Notes under the pieces: generated by a model | The model's database searches: none | What the model was told of the DNA's origin: nothing | The model's input: the letters and a program-made list of their open reading frames with translations, nothing else | Shown: in pieces, positions 11,703-14,619 of the stretch | How the letters are laid out: every line of letters starts with the position of its first letter | Position numbering within the stretch: the first letter of the stretch is position 1 | Position numbers and translations under genes: made by a program | Origin: Bacillota bacterium | GTDB taxonomy: Bacteria; Bacillota; Clostridia; Christensenellales; Aristaeellaceae | Reading direction: 5' to 3' | DNA: 14,619 bases | Assembly (NCBI GenBank): GCA_009787135.1 | Contig: WRGP01000217.1 | Coordinates: 1-14,619, forward strand

Positions 11703-13442
11703 ATGCGCAAACGGATGGCGTTTTGCCTTTTGATAACAATTTTATCCGGCGTTTTTGCAGCCGCGTTTGCGGAAACTCCGGCCGTGCCCGCGGAGGCCAC
11801 GGCGCCCGCGGCGATTCCGTTTGGCGCGCCCATAGACGGCGCCATCCGCGTGCTGCTGCAATCCCTGGGCGCGCGGACCTCGCTGGGCCTTACGATCGCG
11901 GGCGCGTATTCGGTAGACGGCGACCGTGGCTTTCAGTTTCAGCCGGGCACGGAGATCAAGCTGGGCCTGGACGGCGGCAACATCATTCTGCAGGCAGGCG
12001 GCGCGATCATAGACATGGGCGGCGGGTTTACCCTTGTCCGGCATCTGGACGCTTCGGGCAAGGCGGGCGGCATTTACATCCACGAATCGGAGAAGGATAC
12101 GCTCTATTGCGGCGATATGACCCTTGGGGCGCGCGGCGGAAGCCTGCGCGCGATCGTCTCCATGAACATGGAGGATTACCTTTACGGCGTGGTCCCCTAT
12201 GAAATGAGCGACACCTTCCCGCTGGAGGCCCTCAAGGCCCAGGCCGTGGCGGCGCGGACATACGCCATGCAGCGCAAGGAGCGCAACGCGGACCAGGAGT
12301 ATGACCTCGTCGATACGACAAACGACCAGGTGTTCAAGGGGCTGGACAGCCGGTTTGAGAAGCCCATACAGGCGGTTGACGAGACGCGCGGTATCGTGGG
12401 GCGCCACGCGGGCGGCTTTGCGGAGTGTTTTTACTCCGCGTCCAACGGCGGGCAGACGGCGCTTGCCAAGGATGTATGGGGCAAGGGTGATTTCGGCTAT
12501 CTGGACATGCGAGACGATCCGTACGATCTGGAGAATCCCGAAAGCGTCGTCAAAACCGCGGCCGTATCCAAAAACGCGACCGTGATGAAGGAGGCGCTCT
12601 ACGCGCTGCTTGTGGAACGGGTGGGCATTGAGCTCTACGAGGCGGGCGTCATTGAGCAAGGCGAGGCCGTGGGGCTTTCGGAGGTCGTACACATCGAGGC
12701 CGTCAACCCCCTCTACGGGGGCGGGAGCAGGCAGTACGGCACCATCCGCTTCACCGTCAGGGTCAGCGTGCGCAAGCTTACGGCGCCCGAGGGCGGCGAG
12801 CCGCGCGAGCTTGGCGAAATTCAGACCTTGGAGGAGCCGATCACGGTTGACCTTTCCTTTTATAATGAAGTGCGCCAGGCGCTGGGCATCGGCATCAACG
12901 CCAGCGACTATGAACTGGTGACAGTGACGGAAACGGAGAAGAGCTTCACACTCACCACGCGGCGCTATGGGCACGGTGTTGGCCTGTCTCAGCGGGGCGC
13001 GCAGCGGATGGCCGGCGCTTATGGCATGGGGTATCGGGAAATCCTGAATTTCTACTACCCCGGCCTGCGGCTGTATGCCGTGACATGGCTTGAAAAACCG
13101 CTGGCGTTGGCCGCCAGCCTGCCCGAAAGCCTCGGGTACGCGGCCAGCCGTCCCACGCCCGCGCCCACGCCCGGCCCGCTGCCAGCGCTGGAGGAAGGCG
13201 AATACTATGCCGTCGTGAGCATCGAAGGCGTTGACTCCACGCTGAACGTGCGCGAAGGGCCGTCGATGGACGACCGCGTCGTCTCCGTCCTGCGAACCGG
13301 CAGCCGGCTCATCGTCATGGAAGAGGTAGAGGGCGGATGGGCGCGCATGAAGACCGCTGAAATTGAGGGCTTTGTATCCATAGCGTTTATCAAAAGGGAG
13401 GCGGAAATCGTCAGGGATGAGGCGGAAGTTCACATTTTTTGA
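11703..13442 (+). CDS. SpoIID/LytB-domain protein with C-terminal SH3 domain
   Basis: The protein has 579 residues from ATG 11703, with AAGGAGG 6 nt upstream. An in-frame ATG ten codons earlier has no such site. The signal peptide is MRKRMAFCLLITILSGVFAA followed by AFAETP, so the protein is exported. The SpoIID domain (about 145-450) shows IVSMNMEDYLYGVVPYEMS with the putative catalytic Glu167, ALKAQAVAARTYAMQ, YSASNGGQT and, near the end, GHGVGLSQRGAQRMA...YREILNFYYPG. SpoIID is a lytic transglycosylase that cleaves peptidoglycan stripped of stem peptides, acting with SpoIIP during engulfment. After a proline-rich linker (PTPAPTPGPLP), an SH3_3 domain (about 500-566, LNVREGPSMDDRVVSVL...GWARMK) probably binds the wall. 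It is longer than the 343-residue Bacillus subtilis SpoIID and has about 120 extra N-terminal residues, so it may be a SpoIID-like paralogue. No SpoIIR or SpoIIIAH-type neighbours are seen. Confidence 0.88.
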   Translation: MRKRMAFCLLITILSGVFAAAFAETPAVPAEATAPAAIPFGAPIDGAIRVLLQSLGARTSLGLTIAGAYSVDGDRGFQFQPGTEIKLGLDGGNIILQAGGAIIDMGGGFTLVRHLDASGKAGGIYIHESEKDTLYCGDMTLGARGGSLRAIVSMNMEDYLYGVVPYEMSDTFPLEALKAQAVAARTYAMQRKERNADQEYDLVDTTNDQVFKGLDSRFEKPIQAVDETRGIVGRHAGGFAECFYSASNGGQTALAKDVWGKGDFGYLDMRDDPYDLENPESVVKTAAVSKNATVMKEALYALLVERVGIELYEAGVIEQGEAVGLSEVVHIEAVNPLYGGGSRQYGTIRFTVRVSVRKLTAPEGGEPRELGEIQTLEEPITVDLSFYNEVRQALGIGINASDYELVTVTETEKSFTLTTRRYGHGVGLSQRGAQRMAGAYGMGYREILNFYYPGLRLYAVTWLEKPLALAASLPESLGYAASRPTPAPTPGPLPALEEGEYYAVVSIEGVDSTLNVREGPSMDDRVVSVLRTGSRLIVMEEVEGGWARMKTAEIEGFVSIAFIKREAEIVRDEAEVHIF

Positions 13443-13573
13443 GAATTGATATGATTTCGTCACCTTCTGCAATTTATTACCGTTTGATGGACGTTTTGTT
13501 AACAAAGTGAACAAAAAAAGAACGGCGGCTGTGGCAAAAGGGGCCCCGCGCCGCTGTATGCGCGCTAGACTTT
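13443..13573. other. Intergenic region after the SpoIID-family gene
   Basis: It contains an AT-rich inverted repeat (TTTTGTT 13494-13500, AACAAAA 13510-13516), then GC-rich sequence with a GGGGCCCC palindrome near 13538. No classical terminator with a GC stem and T-tract is present, so readthrough into the next gene is possible. No gene is visible. Confidence 0.35.
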
Positions 13574-13601
13574 TTGAAAAAACCGCGTACAATACTATAG
13601 T
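13574..13601 (+). promoter_or_regulatory. Promoter candidate for the glycerol-1-phosphate dehydrogenase gene
   Basis: TTGAAA (13574-13579), 16-nt spacer, TATAGT (13596-13601). The transcript would start near 13608, just before a perfect hairpin TGCCGC-CGT-GCGGCA (13613-13627), placing that structure at the very 5' end of the mRNA. Confidence 0.5.
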
Positions 13602-13662
13602 CATCGCCAATGTGCCGCCGTGCGGCAATCAGGCGTATCCTTAGGTAAGGGGGGAAATGAAC

Positions 13663-14619
13663 ATGATCATTGATTGCAAACAATATGACGGCGTGTGCGC
13701 CTGCGGCAAGGGGCATCACGTTGTGACAAGGCTCGCCGTGATTGAGGCGGGCTGTCTTACCCAATTTGAAGCGTACATGGACATGCTGGGCCTTACGGAA
13801 CGCCGTGCCGTCGTCTATGACGAGCAGACGTACCAAGCCAAAGGCCTTGTGCGCCCGGCCGCCCAGCAGGAGATCATCCTGCCCGGCCAGGATCTGTGCG
13901 CCAACGAGCGTGCCGTAGCCACAGTGCTTCAGGCGCTGCGGGCCGATACAGACGTGCTGGTGGCCGTGGGCGGCGGAACCCTTCACGATATCGTGCGCTA
14001 TTGCGGCCACAAGCTCAGGCTTCCGTTTGTCGCCTGCCCTACCGCCGCCAGTGTGGATGGGTACGCTTCCGGTATCTGCTCCATGACGCTTGAGGGGGTT
14101 CAAACGAAAGTATCCGCCACCGCGCCGGTGCTTGTGCTTGCGGACGTAGACGTGCTGGCCAGCGCGCCGGAGCGTTTGACGGCCGCCGGCCTTGGCGAGG
14201 CGCTGGGTAAGTTCACCACGCTGACGGATTGGCGCGTTGCCAATCTGCTCATGAGGGAGGACGCCTGCCCCGCCGCGGAAGCGATGATACTGCAAGCCGC
14301 CGTGGCCGCGCAGGGCTGCGGCGCGGCGCTCTCCCAAAGAGACGCCGGCGCCGTAGCGCAGTTGATGTACGCGCTGCTGCTTTCAGGCATCGCGGCGCAG
14401 ATGATGGCGCCCTATCGGCCCGCGTCCGCGTCGGAACATCACCTGGCCTATCTGATGGACCTCATGCCGGGGCCTCTTGGCATTGGCAGACCGCTTCTGC
14501 ATGGCGAAAAAATAGGCGTATCCACGCTGGTGGCGGCCGAGGTATACCAGCGCCTCGCGCGGATCGACGATATTACGCCGTATGTGAAGGCGTACAAGCC
14601 TCTGGAAAGGGCATGGCTC
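13663..14619 (+). CDS. sn-Glycerol-1-phosphate dehydrogenase, AraM/EgsA family (partial, 3' end outside)
   Basis: 319 codons are present before the window ends; Bacillus AraM has about 394, so roughly 75 residues are missing. I chose ATG 13663 because the purine run AAGGGGGGAA lies about 8 nt before it; the ATG two codons earlier is too close. The enzyme reduces dihydroxyacetone phosphate to glycerol 1-phosphate with NAD(P)H in the cytosol. Family marks are VAVGGGTLHDIVRY (100-113, nucleotide binding), PFVACPTAASVDGYAS (121-136), LADVDVLASAPE (159-170), SEHHLAYL (257-264) and LHGEKIGVST (279-288). The metal ligands should be an acidic residue in the GxGDxxGK motif and two histidines (His259 and His280). 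Here the acidic residue is Glu179 (GLGEALGK) instead of the usual Asp. In Bacillus the product feeds heptaprenylglyceryl phosphate synthesis; that partner gene is not visible here. Confidence 0.9.
   Translation, partial: MIIDCKQYDGVCACGKGHHVVTRLAVIEAGCLTQFEAYMDMLGLTERRAVVYDEQTYQAKGLVRPAAQQEIILPGQDLCANERAVATVLQALRADTDVLVAVGGGTLHDIVRYCGHKLRLPFVACPTAASVDGYASGICSMTLEGVQTKVSATAPVLVLADVDVLASAPERLTAAGLGEALGKFTTLTDWRVANLLMREDACPAAEAMILQAAVAAQGCGAALSQRDAGAVAQLMYALLLSGIAAQMMAPYRPASASEHHLAYLMDLMPGPLGIGRPLLHGEKIGVSTLVAAEVYQRLARIDDITPYVKAYKPLERAWL

Noticed and set aside
11742..13628. 628-codon minus-strand ORF opposite the SpoIID-family gene
   Set aside because: Same reason: low-complexity composition, no start context, and the plus strand carries a signal peptide, the SpoIID domain and SH3.

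Overview
The window suggests a spore-forming member of the Firmicutes/Clostridia lineage with a fairly GC-rich core genome. The evidence is a SpoIID-family cell-wall protein behind a sigma-E-like promoter, strong AGGAGG-type ribosome binding sites, TTGNNN/TATNNT promoters, and a BMP-type (Bacillus NupA/P/Q-like) nucleoside ABC transporter. No rRNA, tRNA or CRISPR array was recognised. The right-hand 8.6 kb (about 6,020 to the end) is compact, GC-rich and intact. The left-hand 6 kb is AT-richer, has long gaps, and contains truncated and frameshifted genes plus several families of short repeats; I read it as an accessory, decaying island next to a core operon.

Left island (1-6,020). On the minus strand there is a secreted Ig-like protein that appears cut short at its C-terminus (74-406), a frameshifted N-terminal piece of a GNAT acetyltransferase (610-755), and a multi-pass membrane protein (786-1406). 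The first two both end inside copies of one 85-89 bp direct repeat (1-89 and 537-625). Next come a coiled-coil plus CHAT (caspase-like) protease of the kind found in bacterial defence systems (1840-2892), a fluoroacetyl-CoA-thioesterase-like protein with an unusual N-terminal extension (3194-3736) preceded by a gene remnant, and on the plus strand a zinc-ribbon protein that looks like the frameshifted C-terminal end of a serine recombinase (3965-4622). A SAM-dependent methyltransferase (4841-5599, minus) closes the island. The 1643-4744 segment is bounded by one inverted repeat pair and the 4755-5980 segment by a second, related pair, so the two segments sit back to back with a symmetric 46-bp junction between them. 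Two minus-strand genes (membrane protein and methyltransferase) carry copies of one 74-bp promoter module.

Core part. A minus-strand operon reads deoD-type purine nucleoside phosphorylase, BMP substrate-binding protein, two-domain ABC ATPase, permease 1, permease 2, with 4-bp overlaps at the last two junctions, a promoter at 11430-11458 and a terminator at 5884-5920. It is a complete nucleoside import and phosphorolysis unit. Divergently, a long SpoIID/LytB-domain protein with a C-terminal SH3 domain (11703-13442) precedes the first 319 codons of a sn-glycerol-1-phosphate dehydrogenase (AraM/EgsA family), which runs off the end of the window.

The best candidate for something undescribed is the CHAT protein inside the inverted-repeat-bounded module, together with the back-to-back repeat architecture. 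The sequence alone does not show that this is a functioning system.
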